From DATBLE01 sp963837265 (GTDB lineage: Bacteria; Actinomycetota; Thermoleophilia; Gaiellales; Gaiellaceae), in assembly GCA_963837265.1 (NCBI GenBank), contig CAWIMQ010000011.1, positions 124,001 to 188,000 on the forward strand: DNA of 64,000 bases, written 5' to 3'. Of the stretch, positions 22,764 through 30,012 are shown piece after piece. The notes below the pieces were generated by a model, which was given only the letters and a program-made list of their open reading frames with translations, did not search any database and had not been told where the DNA came from. The first letter of the stretch is position 1, and each line of letters begins with the position of its first letter. A program made the position numbers and the translations under genes.

Positions 22764-23873
22764 GTGGCGCGCGAGCTGACGATCGACGGCGTGCGGATCG
22801 CCGACGACACCGACTGCTGGGTGATCGCCGAGATCGGTCACAACCACCAGGGGTCGGTCGAGCAGTGCAAGGAGCTCTTCGCCGAGGCCGCGCGCTGCGG
22901 CGCGAACGCGGTCAAGCTCCAGAAGCGCGAGAACGCGTCGCTCTACACGCGCGAGTTCTTCAACAAGCCGTACGAGAACGAGAACAGCTACGGCCCGACG
23001 TACGGCCTCCACCGGGAGGCGCTCGAGTTCGACCGCGCCGAGTACGGGGAGCTGAAGGCGTACGCGGCGGAGATCGGCGTGACGTTCTTCGCGACCGCAT
23101 TCGACTTCCCGAGCGCCGAGCTCCTCGCCGATCTCGACCTGCCGGCGTACAAGATCGCCTCCGGAGACCTGACCAACACGCCTCTGCTCAGGTGCGTCGC
23201 GGAGATCGGCCGGCCGATGATCGTCTCCACCGGCGGCGGCACGCTCGACGACGTCCGTCGAGCCTACGACTGCGTCCACGAGCTGAACCCGCAGGTCGCC
23301 CTCCTCCAGTGCACCGCCGGCTACCCGGCGGAGTGGGCCGAGCTCGACCTGCGCGTGATCGACACCTACCGCCAGCTCTTCCCGGAGGCGGTCGTCGGCT
23401 ACTCGGGGCACGACAACGGGATCGCGATGCCCGTGGCGGCGTTCGTCCTCGGCGGCCGCATCGTCGAGAAGCACTTCACCCTCAACCGGGCGATGAAGGG
23501 CACCGACCACCGCTTCTCGCTCGAGCCGGTCGGCCTGCGCAAGCTCGTGCGCGACCTGAAGCGCGCGAGGGTCGCGCTCGGCGACGGCACGAAGACGCCG
23601 CATCCGAGCGAGACGGACCCGATCACGAAGATGAGCAAGAAGATCGTCGCCGCGGCGACTCTCCCGGCCGGCCACCGGCTGCTCCGCGAGGACCTCGCGC
23701 TGCGCTCGCCCGGCGACGGGCTACCGCCGTACGAGCTCGACAACGTCGTCGGCCGCACGCTCCGCCATCCGCTCGGCGAGGACCAGGCGCTGACCTTCGA
23801 GCACCTCGAGGAGCTGATCCCCGCCACGCTCGAGCCTGCCGGCGCGTCCCTCTCCGCCGACGATGAGCCCTGA
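22764..23873 (+). CDS. neuB: NeuB/SpsE-type nonulosonic acid synthase
   Basis: A 369-residue enzyme with the NeuB TIM barrel and a C-terminal SAF (antifreeze-like) domain. Barrel landmarks are CWVIAEIGHNHQGSVEQC, NAVKLQKREN, FFATAFDF, AYKIASGDLTNTPLL and EKHFTLNRAMKGTDHRFS, which carry the phosphoenolpyruvate- and metal-binding residues. The SAF part runs from about residue 290 (KMSKKIVAAATLPAGHRLL). It condenses PEP with an N-acyl hexosamine such as ManNAc or a 6-deoxy diamino hexose to give a sialic/legionaminic-type acid. Longer than the second copy at 44176. Next downstream genes encode an SDR and an aldehyde dehydrogenase rather than neuA. Confidence 0.87.
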   Translation: MARELTIDGVRIADDTDCWVIAEIGHNHQGSVEQCKELFAEAARCGANAVKLQKRENASLYTREFFNKPYENENSYGPTYGLHREALEFDRAEYGELKAYAAEIGVTFFATAFDFPSAELLADLDLPAYKIASGDLTNTPLLRCVAEIGRPMIVSTGGGTLDDVRRAYDCVHELNPQVALLQCTAGYPAEWAELDLRVIDTYRQLFPEAVVGYSGHDNGIAMPVAAFVLGGRIVEKHFTLNRAMKGTDHRFSLEPVGLRKLVRDLKRARVALGDGTKTPHPSETDPITKMSKKIVAAATLPAGHRLLREDLALRSPGDGLPPYELDNVVGRTLRHPLGEDQALTFEHLEELIPATLEPAGASLSADDEP

Positions 23874-23879
23874 GCCGCT

Positions 23880-24047
23880 GAGAGGAGCCCCTGACGGAGT
23901 GAAGCGCGGGCTCCCAGGCCGCGCCGGGCGGCGCGATGCAGCGTCCTCAGTCGCCCCCGTAGCGCCGCTACGGAGGCTCCCTGCGTCCTTGCCTCGCACT
24001 CGCCCATCGCACCCTGGCAGCGCGTGATCACTCCGCCAGGGGCTCTC
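23880..24047. repeat. MITE-like element with terminal inverted repeats
   Basis: The left end at 23880-23902 (GAGAGGAGCCCCTGACGGAG and three more bases) is matched by the inverted right end at 24028-24047 (TCACTCCGCCAGGGGCTCTC), differing by a 3-nt indel and one base. A central palindrome CCGTAGCG-C-CGCTACGG lies at 23957-23973, and flanking segments also pair roughly, so the whole 168 bp can fold as one hairpin. No coding capacity. The right end contains the first codons of the SDR gene. Confidence 0.65.
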
Positions 24048-24752
24048 GCGGGCCGCGTCGCCGTCGTCACCGGGGCGCTCGGAAACCTCGGCCCCGCGTG
24101 GACCGCGGCGCTCGCGGGAGCGGGCGCGACCGTCGTCGGGGTCGACGTACGCGCGGGCGACGGGATCCTCCAGGCGGACGTCACCGAGCGGCCGGCCCTG
24201 GAGCGGGTGCTCGCCGAGGTGCTGCGCGACCACGGCCCGCCGTGGATCCTCGTCAACAACGCGGGGATCGACCTGCCGCCCGGAGCCGGCGAGGAAGCCT
24301 CGTTCGTGCGCACGCTGGACGTGAACGTCGCCGGCGTCTACAACGCCACGCAGGTCTTCGGCCGGGCGATGTGCGAGGCCGGCCGGGGCTCGATCGTGAA
24401 CATCGGGTCGCTCTACGCCTCGATCGCCCCGATTCCGTCGCTGTACGGCCACATCGACCCGCCGTTCACCAAGCCGGCGGCGTACGGCGCCTCGAAGGCG
24501 GCGGTGGTCAACCTGACGCGGTACTTCGCCCGGCTCTGGGGGCCGTCCGGCGTGCGCGTGAATGCGCTCTCGCCGGGAGGCGTGCTGGGCGGCCAGGACC
24601 GCGAGTTCGTCCGCAAGTACTCCGAGCGCGTGCCGCTCGGCAGGATGGCGGCCCCCGCGGATCTCGCCGGCCCGATGCTCTTTCTCGCGTCGGACGCGTC
24701 CCGGTACGTGACGGGGCAGGAGCTCCGCGTGGACGGAGGGTTCACCGCGTGA
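24024..24752 (+). CDS. Short-chain dehydrogenase/reductase
   Basis: A 242-residue classical SDR. TGALGNLG is the NAD(P)-binding loop, NNAGID the NAG motif, NIGSLYAS carries the catalytic Ser, and AAYGASKAAVVNL the Tyr-x-x-x-Lys. GQELRVDGGFTA is the standard C-terminus. The only start ahead of the fold is the GTG at 24024; codons 2-8 (ITPPGAL) are encoded by the right terminal repeat of the MITE-like element. It is coupled to the aldehyde dehydrogenase by a GTGA overlap. Together they could oxidise a sugar-derived alcohol to an acid; the substrate is unknown. Confidence 0.84.
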   Translation: MITPPGALAGRVAVVTGALGNLGPAWTAALAGAGATVVGVDVRAGDGILQADVTERPALERVLAEVLRDHGPPWILVNNAGIDLPPGAGEEASFVRTLDVNVAGVYNATQVFGRAMCEAGRGSIVNIGSLYASIAPIPSLYGHIDPPFTKPAAYGASKAAVVNLTRYFARLWGPSGVRVNALSPGGVLGGQDREFVRKYSERVPLGRMAAPADLAGPMLFLASDASRYVTGQELRVDGGFTA

Positions 24753-26197
24753 GCGTGGGCACGCTCGGGAACGTGATCGGCGGCGAGGAGCGGCCCGCGG
24801 CAAGCGGGGCGACCTTCGAGAAGCTCGCGCCCGCGACGGGCGAGCCGATCAGCCTGGTCGCGCGGTCGGGGACCGAGGACGCCGAGGCGGCCGTCTCCGC
24901 AGCGGTCGTCGCGCAGCCCCCGTGGGCGGCGCGGACGGTCGAGGAGCGTGGCCGGATCCTGCGGCGCCTCGCGCAGCTCCTCGAGCGCGATCGAGACGCT
25001 GTCGCTGCGATCGTCTCGGCCGAGACCGGCAAGTCGCCGAGGGACGCGAAGGGCGAGACCGACGGCGCGGTCGAGCTCGGCTACTTCGTCGCCGGCGAGG
25101 GGCGCCGCTTCTACGGGCGGACGATGCCGAGCGCGGTGCCGAACCGCTCGGCGATGACCGTCCGCCAGCCGCTCGGCGTCGCCGGGCTGATCATCGCCGC
25201 GAACACGCCGATCGCGAACGTCGCGTGGAAGGCCTTTCCGGCGCTCCTCTGCGGGAACGGCGCCGTGCTCAAGGCATCGGAGGACGCGCCCGCGACCGCG
25301 CTCACCTTCGCGCGCCTCGCCGCCGAGGCGGGCGTCCCGGACGGCGTCCTGAACGTCGTGCAGGGCTACGGCGAGGAGGCCGGGCAGCCGCTCGTCGAGG
25401 ATCCGCGGGTCGCGGTCGTCTCGTTCACCGGCTCGACCGCGGTCGGCCGGATGATCGCCCGCGTCGCCGGCGGGCGCCTGGCGAAGGTCTGCCTCGAGCT
25501 CGGGGGCAAGAACCCGCTCGTCGTCTGCGACGACGCCGGCCTCGAGCGGGCGGCCGAGGCCGCGGCGCTCTCCGCCTTCTCGAACGCCGGCCAGCGCTGC
25601 GCCGCGGGCTCGCGGCTGATCGTCTTCGACGCGGTCTACGACCGCTTCCGCGACCTGCTCGTCGACCGGGCGCGCGCGCAGAAGGTCGGCCCCGGCGACG
25701 AGCACGACTTCGGGCCGGTGATCAACGAGCGGCAGCTGGAGAGCATGCTCGCCGCCGTCGACCGGGCGAGGGCGGCCGGCGCCACGGTCCTCACGGGCGG
25801 CGAGCGGCTCGACCGTCCCGGCTTCTACGTCGCGCCGACGATCGTCGAGGGCGCCGCCCCGGACTCGGAGATCTCGTGCACCGAGCTCTTCGGCCCGATC
25901 ACCACCCTCCACCGGGTGACCGGCTTCGAGGAGGCGCTCGCGGTCGCGAACGCGAGCCCGTACGGCCTGACCGCCGCGATCTGGACGGCGAGCGTCCACC
26001 GTGGCCAGGAGTTCGTCCGCCGGGTCGTCGCCGGCGGCGTCCAGGTGAACGGGCCGACCTACGGATTCGAGCCGCACGTCCCCTTCGGGGGCGAGAAGGA
26101 CTCCGGCACCGGCTGGCGGGAGCCGGGCACCGAGGCGCTCGACGTGTACTCCGACTGGAAGACCGTGTATGTCACACACGATCCTGCATCCGTCTGA
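24749..26197 (+). CDS. NAD(P)-dependent aldehyde dehydrogenase
   Basis: A 482-residue aldehyde dehydrogenase. The catalytic glutamate is in LELGGKNP (about residue 250), the nucleophile cysteine in NAGQRCAAGSR (about 281), the cofactor loop in SFTGSTAVGR, and ELFGPITTLHRV and PFGGEKDSGTG are late family signatures. It oxidises an aldehyde to a carboxylate in the cytoplasm. GTG start overlaps the SDR stop, and its 3' end overlaps the sugar-transferase gene by 29 bp. In this setting it may act on a sugar or on a glycan-side-chain aldehyde; this is inference. Confidence 0.88.
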   Translation: MSVGTLGNVIGGEERPAASGATFEKLAPATGEPISLVARSGTEDAEAAVSAAVVAQPPWAARTVEERGRILRRLAQLLERDRDAVAAIVSAETGKSPRDAKGETDGAVELGYFVAGEGRRFYGRTMPSAVPNRSAMTVRQPLGVAGLIIAANTPIANVAWKAFPALLCGNGAVLKASEDAPATALTFARLAAEAGVPDGVLNVVQGYGEEAGQPLVEDPRVAVVSFTGSTAVGRMIARVAGGRLAKVCLELGGKNPLVVCDDAGLERAAEAAALSAFSNAGQRCAAGSRLIVFDAVYDRFRDLLVDRARAQKVGPGDEHDFGPVINERQLESMLAAVDRARAAGATVLTGGERLDRPGFYVAPTIVEGAAPDSEISCTELFGPITTLHRVTGFEEALAVANASPYGLTAAIWTASVHRGQEFVRRVVAGGVQVNGPTYGFEPHVPFGGEKDSGTGWREPGTEALDVYSDWKTVYVTHDPASV

Positions 26198-26843
26198 GGC
26201 TGCGCCGGCCGCGGAGATCCCCTATCCGCCGGCGAAGCGGATGTTCGACCGGACGGCGGCGCTCGTGCTCACCGCCGTGCTCTCCCCGCTGCTCGCCCTC
26301 GGGGTCGTCCTCATCGGGCTCGACATGCTGCTCGTGCCACGCGACCGTGGGCGCTGGCTCTACCGCGAGCGGCGGATCTCCCGGGGACGCGAGTTCGACG
26401 TGCTCAAGTTCCGTGTCCTTCGTGAGGACGTGCTCGCCGCGGTCGCGAGCAAGGGCGAGTACGCGCGGCTGTACGAGCGGGACACCGGCAACCTCACTGT
26501 CGCGGGCCGGATCATCAAGCGCGTCTACGCGGACGAGCTGCCGCAGCTCCTGAACGTGCTGCGTGGCGACATCAGCCTCGTCGGCCCGCGCCCGTGGCCG
26601 GTCTCGATGGTCGAGGGCCAGGTCGCGGAGGGGCTCGACTACCGGCTGCACGTGATGGCCGGCTGGACGGGGCCCGCTCAGGTGCGAAAGGACTCGCACG
26701 CGAAGTCGCTCTCGACGCGTCTCGACCTCGAGTACGTCGAGCTCTGCCGGGCGCTCTCCGGCCTTCGGCTTCTCCGCCACGACCTGCGGGTGCTGAGCCA
26801 GTCGCTGCGGACGGTCGCGCGCGGCCGGGGGCTGCGCTACTGA
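26169..26843 (+). CDS. Initiating phosphoglycosyl transferase (WcaJ/PglC-like)
   Basis: A 224-residue monotopic phosphoglycosyl transferase. One N-terminal membrane segment (about residues 28-55) is followed by FDVLKFRVL, RVYADELPQLLNVLRGDISLVGPRPWP with the catalytic Asp-Glu pair, and a C-terminal helical tail. The enzyme transfers a sugar-1-phosphate from a nucleotide sugar to undecaprenyl phosphate, the first committed step of glycan assembly. The usual RPxLP loop reads RPWPV. It is the only such enzyme in the window. It converges with the GSCFA gene, overlapping by 7 bp. Confidence 0.87.
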   Translation: MSHTILHPSEAAPAAEIPYPPAKRMFDRTAALVLTAVLSPLLALGVVLIGLDMLLVPRDRGRWLYRERRISRGREFDVLKFRVLREDVLAAVASKGEYARLYERDTGNLTVAGRIIKRVYADELPQLLNVLRGDISLVGPRPWPVSMVEGQVAEGLDYRLHVMAGWTGPAQVRKDSHAKSLSTRLDLEYVELCRALSGLRLLRHDLRVLSQSLRTVARGRGLRY

Positions 26844-27889
26844 GGGCTCTGTCCGGGGCGGAGCCGGCGGACCGCCCCGAAGCGCGACCGCCGCCCGTCC
26901 TCGTGGTCGCCGCCCGAGCGCTGTGCACCGGCGCGGGCCCGCAGCTCGGCGACCGCCTCCGGCGTGTAGAACGCCTCGACGAACGCGTCGATGATCTCGG
27001 CGACCAGCGAGCGCGTCACGTGCCGCGAGACGCCGTCGTCGACGCCGTACGCCGCCCACGGCAGGTGGCCCCCGACCCAGCGGACGATCTCGAACGAGGG
27101 CCAGTAGTAGGTTCCGGAGGGGGCGGACCCGAGCGCGCGGTCGATGGCGACTCGCAGCGTCGACTTCGAGACGCAGTCGGCGGTCATGCACGGGATGTCG
27201 CGGAAGGTCGCCATCAGCGGCACGGGCGAGAGCGTGAGGATCACCGGCGCCTCGGCGTTGGCCGTCCGGACCAGCTCGACGATGCGGAGGATGTTGCGCT
27301 CGTTCTCCTCGACCGTGCTCAGCCGGAAGGCATGCCGCTCCGGGTCGAAGACGTCCCGAGGGATCCCCCGCCAGAACACGCCGCCGGTCTCGCGGTCCTC
27401 CCAGATCTCCGCGAGGCCGATCGTGAAGACGAACGCGCCGGCGTCCCGCACGTGGCCGAGGATCCGCTCCCGCTCCGCCTCCGGCCGCCAGTCCTGGATG
27501 TCGCCGTCGGCGGTCGTGTCGTACCGGTAGCCCCGTCCCGTCTCGGCCCCGGTCACGCACCAGGAGACGAAGTCGAGGAGCGCGTACGTGTTGTTCAGGG
27601 CCGAGGGGATCCAGAAGTTGTCCGAGGCGAAGCCCGCGCCCGCGAGGAACGCGCGGAGCTCGCGGGCGAAGCACGAGCCGAGCGTGACCACGGCGTCGTC
27701 GGCCGCCAGCATCGGCTCGGCCGGTGCGTGGCCGGGGACGATGTGCTCGCGGATCAGGCGGGGGAGGTCGGCCCCGAACGACTCCGCGTCCAGCGGGTAG
27801 CGCGTCGCCCCGGCGGAGTGCCAGTGGCGCCGGTGCCACGTTCCCGAGCGGCCCTTGTCGAGCTTGCCGATCGTGCCGAACTTCGCCAT
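26837..27889 (-). CDS. GSCFA-domain protein (SGNH-hydrolase-like)
   Basis: A 350-residue protein. VVTLGSCFARELRAFL near residues 67-82 is the namesake GSCF(A) motif, followed by NFWIPSALNNTYALLDFV, AFVFTIGLAEIWED, and ILTLSPVPLMATFRDI, all diagnostic of the family. GSCFA proteins are related to SGNH/GDSL esterases; the serine of GSC is the presumed nucleophile. Probable role: removing or transferring acyl groups on the glycan. The only leftward gene in this segment. ATG at 27889, 9 nt after a TAAGCT -10 box. Confidence 0.85.
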   Translation of the reverse strand: MAKFGTIGKLDKGRSGTWHRRHWHSAGATRYPLDAESFGADLPRLIREHIVPGHAPAEPMLAADDAVVTLGSCFARELRAFLAGAGFASDNFWIPSALNNTYALLDFVSWCVTGAETGRGYRYDTTADGDIQDWRPEAERERILGHVRDAGAFVFTIGLAEIWEDRETGGVFWRGIPRDVFDPERHAFRLSTVEENERNILRIVELVRTANAEAPVILTLSPVPLMATFRDIPCMTADCVSKSTLRVAIDRALGSAPSGTYYWPSFEIVRWVGGHLPWAAYGVDDGVSRHVTRSLVAEIIDAFVEAFYTPEAVAELRARAGAQRSGGDHEDGRRSRFGAVRRLRPGQSPQ

Positions 27890-27898
27890 CGGGCACCG

Positions 27899-27968
27899 AG
27901 CTTAGCGAAGGGGTGCCCGGAGCCGGCCGGGCCGGCCGGCGTGCCGCATCGGACCGCGGGGCTACGAT
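27899..27968. promoter_or_regulatory. Divergent promoters for the GSCFA and neuA genes
   Basis: Leftward TAAGCT (27904-27899) is 9 nt from the GSCFA ATG; rightward TACGAT (27963-27968) is 6 nt from the neuA ATG at 27975. Both transcripts would have leaders of only a few bases or none. Confidence 0.4.
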
Positions 27969-27974
27969 CCGCCA

Positions 27975-28730
27975 ATGCCGAGCGCGGTCGCCCTGATCCC
28001 CGCGCGGGCGGGCTCGCAGCGCGTGCCCGGCAAGAACGTCGTGCCGCTCGCCGGACAGCCGCTGATCGCGTACTCGATCGCCGCCGCACGCCAGAGCGGC
28101 GTCTTCGCCGCGGTGGTCGTCTCCACCGACTCCCACGAGATCGCGGCGATCGCGGAAGCGCACGGCGCCGAGGTTCCCGGGCTGCGCCCCGCCGAGCTGT
28201 CGACCGCGACCTCGCCGGACGTCGAGTGGGTCGTGCACGTGATGCGGGAGCGCGACGAGGAGATCTTCTCGATCCTGCGTCCGACGAGCCCCTTTCGCGG
28301 CCCCGGGACGATCAGCCGGGCGATGGACCGGTTTCTCGAGCTCGGCGACCGTGTCGACTCGCTGCGTGCGGTGGAGCGGTGCCGGCAGCACCCGGCGAAG
28401 ATGTGGACCCTCGCCGGCGACCTGCTCGAGCCTCTGCTCCCGCAGCCGGAGGGCGAGACTCCGCTCCACTCTCGCCAGTACCAGTCGCTGCCCGCCGTCT
28501 ACGTCCAGAACTCGAGCATCGAGATCGCCTGGACGCGGGTGCTCGGCCCGCCGGTGCCGACGATCTCGGGCACGCGGATCGCCCCCTTCTTCACCGAGGG
28601 GCCGGAGGGGCTGTCGATCGACTACCCGGACGACCTCGAGCGGGCCGAGCGACTCGTGGCGCAGGGCGAGGAGACGCTGCCCGTGATCGCGCCGCCGCTC
28701 GCGCGACCCGAGGAGCTGAGGCGCTCCTGA
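27975..28730 (+). CDS. neuA: Acylneuraminate cytidylyltransferase (NeuA-like)
   Basis: A 251-residue GT-A-fold nucleotidyltransferase. LIPARAGSQRVPGKNVVPL is the CTP-binding P-loop-like motif, VVVSTDSHEIAAIAEAHGAE and LRPTSPFRGPGTI follow as in CMP-sialic acid synthetases, and SIDYPDDLERAE has the terminal metal-binding Asp pair. It activates a nonulosonic acid as its CMP derivative. Residues in the middle (QYQSLPAVYVQNSSIEIAW) match the family substrate loop. It is the partner expected for one of the NeuB enzymes. Its TGA overlaps the CTG start of the sulfotransferase gene. Confidence 0.85.
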   Translation: MPSAVALIPARAGSQRVPGKNVVPLAGQPLIAYSIAAARQSGVFAAVVVSTDSHEIAAIAEAHGAEVPGLRPAELSTATSPDVEWVVHVMRERDEEIFSILRPTSPFRGPGTISRAMDRFLELGDRVDSLRAVERCRQHPAKMWTLAGDLLEPLLPQPEGETPLHSRQYQSLPAVYVQNSSIEIAWTRVLGPPVPTISGTRIAPFFTEGPEGLSIDYPDDLERAERLVAQGEETLPVIAPPLARPEELRRS

Positions 28731-29701
28731 GCGCGCACGCGCCGGGACCGCTCGTCCTCGTCCACGTGCCGAGGACGGCTGGGACGTCGCTCGCGATGAT
28801 CCTGCGCCACCACTACCGGGGCGGGGGATTCGCGGGCGGCGGGAACGCGTTCGCCCGGTTCGAGCTCATCGACGCGCGCCTCCGCGACATCGCACGCAGG
28901 CCGAAGGTGCGCGCGGTCGCGGGTCATCTCACCTTCGGGCTCCACAACCGCCTGCCGGCGGACGCGCGCTACGTCGCCATCCTGCGCGACCCGGTCGAGC
29001 GGACGCTCTCCCACCACCACGTGCTCCCGCGCTCGCGTCCCAACCGCGTGCCCGGACGGCAGCGGACCGGGCTCGTGCCTCCGTGGCTTCCCCCGGCGCC
29101 GGCGGGAATCTCGCTCGCCGAGGCGCTCGTCCCGGGGGGCTACATCCTCGACAACCTGCAGACGAGGATGCTCTGCGGGATCGTCTCGCCGTACGACGAG
29201 CTCCCTGCTGACGCCCTCGAGCGGGCGAAGAAGAACCTCGAAGAGCGATTCGCCCACGTGGGGACGACGGAGCGCTTCGACGAGCTCCTCGCCCTTCTCG
29301 ACCTCGAGCTCGGCTGGCCGGCGATCGCGTACCGGCGCTCGCGCGCGTTCGCGGGGCGGCTGCGCAGGGAGGATCTCTCGCCCGACCTCCTGCGCCTCGT
29401 CGAGGAGCGGAACGCGCTCGACCGCGACCTGCACGCCTTCGCCGGCTCCCTGCTCGACCGGGCGGTCGAGCGGGCGGGACCGGACCTGGCGGCGGAGCTC
29501 GAGGTGATCCGGGCCGCCACGCGGCGCTGGAACGAGCCCGCGGGGCCGCCGGGCGCGGAGGAGATCCGCAGCCTCGACGTCGACGCGCGCGTCGTCCTCG
29601 CCCTGAAGGAGGCGGAGCTCGCCCGGGCCGAGGTGCAGCTGCGCAAGCTGGCGAAGAAGGAGAAGCGGCGGCGGAAGCAGTCCACCGAGCCGCCGACGTG
29701 A
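28727..29701 (+). CDS. Sulfotransferase (Sulfotransfer_2-like), CTG start
   Basis: A protein of about 324 residues. LVLVHVPRTAGTSLAMIL is the 5'-phosphosulfate-binding loop of PAPS-dependent sulfotransferases, and YVAILRDPVERTLSHH is the 3'-phosphate-binding element. The C-terminus is a charged helix ending KKEKRRRKQ. No ATG, GTG or TTG lies in frame near the fold; the best start is the CTG at 28727, which overlaps the neuA stop (CTGA). It should add sulfate to a glycan hydroxyl, in the cytoplasm where PAPS is made. A truncated duplicate follows immediately. Confidence 0.78.
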   Translation: MSAHAPGPLVLVHVPRTAGTSLAMILRHHYRGGGFAGGGNAFARFELIDARLRDIARRPKVRAVAGHLTFGLHNRLPADARYVAILRDPVERTLSHHHVLPRSRPNRVPGRQRTGLVPPWLPPAPAGISLAEALVPGGYILDNLQTRMLCGIVSPYDELPADALERAKKNLEERFAHVGTTERFDELLALLDLELGWPAIAYRRSRAFAGRLRREDLSPDLLRLVEERNALDRDLHAFAGSLLDRAVERAGPDLAAELEVIRAATRRWNEPAGPPGAEEIRSLDVDARVVLALKEAELARAEVQLRKLAKKEKRRRKQSTEPPT

Positions 29702-29997
29702 GCCGTGAGGCCGGGGAGCCGGTCGGGGAGCGCGGCGAGCCGCTGCCTATCCCCGACAGCCTGCAGACGAGGATGCTCTGGGGTCTCCAGTCGGCCTACG
29801 ACGAGCTGCCGGCGGACGCCCTCGAGCGGGCGAAGCGGAACCTCGGCGAGCGACTCGCCCACATCGGGACGACGGAGCGCTTCGACGCGCTCGAGCCCGC
29901 GCGGGCCGGCGTCCGCCGCAGAGACGACGAGCGGCGGCGTGCTGCGGCGCGGCTGCCGCGTGAGCGGCGCGCGGCCCGCGCCGGAGAGTCCCGGTAA
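29698..29997 (+). pseudogene. Truncated sulfotransferase duplicate
   Basis: Bases 29755-29897 are a close copy of 29150-29292 in the preceding sulfotransferase gene: DSLQTRMLWG, AYDELPADALERAKRNL and HIGTTERFDAL repeat its sequence. Both the PAPS loop upstream and the C-terminal half are missing, so no enzyme can result. A GTG still overlaps the upstream stop (GTGA) and the frame runs 99 codons with an Arg-rich nonsense-like tail. Best read as debris of a tandem gene duplication. Confidence 0.75.
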
Positions 29998-30012
29998 CGT
30001 GCACCTCTAGAG

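Noticed and set aside
26594..28726. An open frame leading into the sulfotransferase that would give a 1,035-residue protein
   Set aside because: The first 711 residues are antisense or off-frame to the phosphoglycosyl transferase, GSCFA and neuA genes and have no domain; the true protein begins near 28727.
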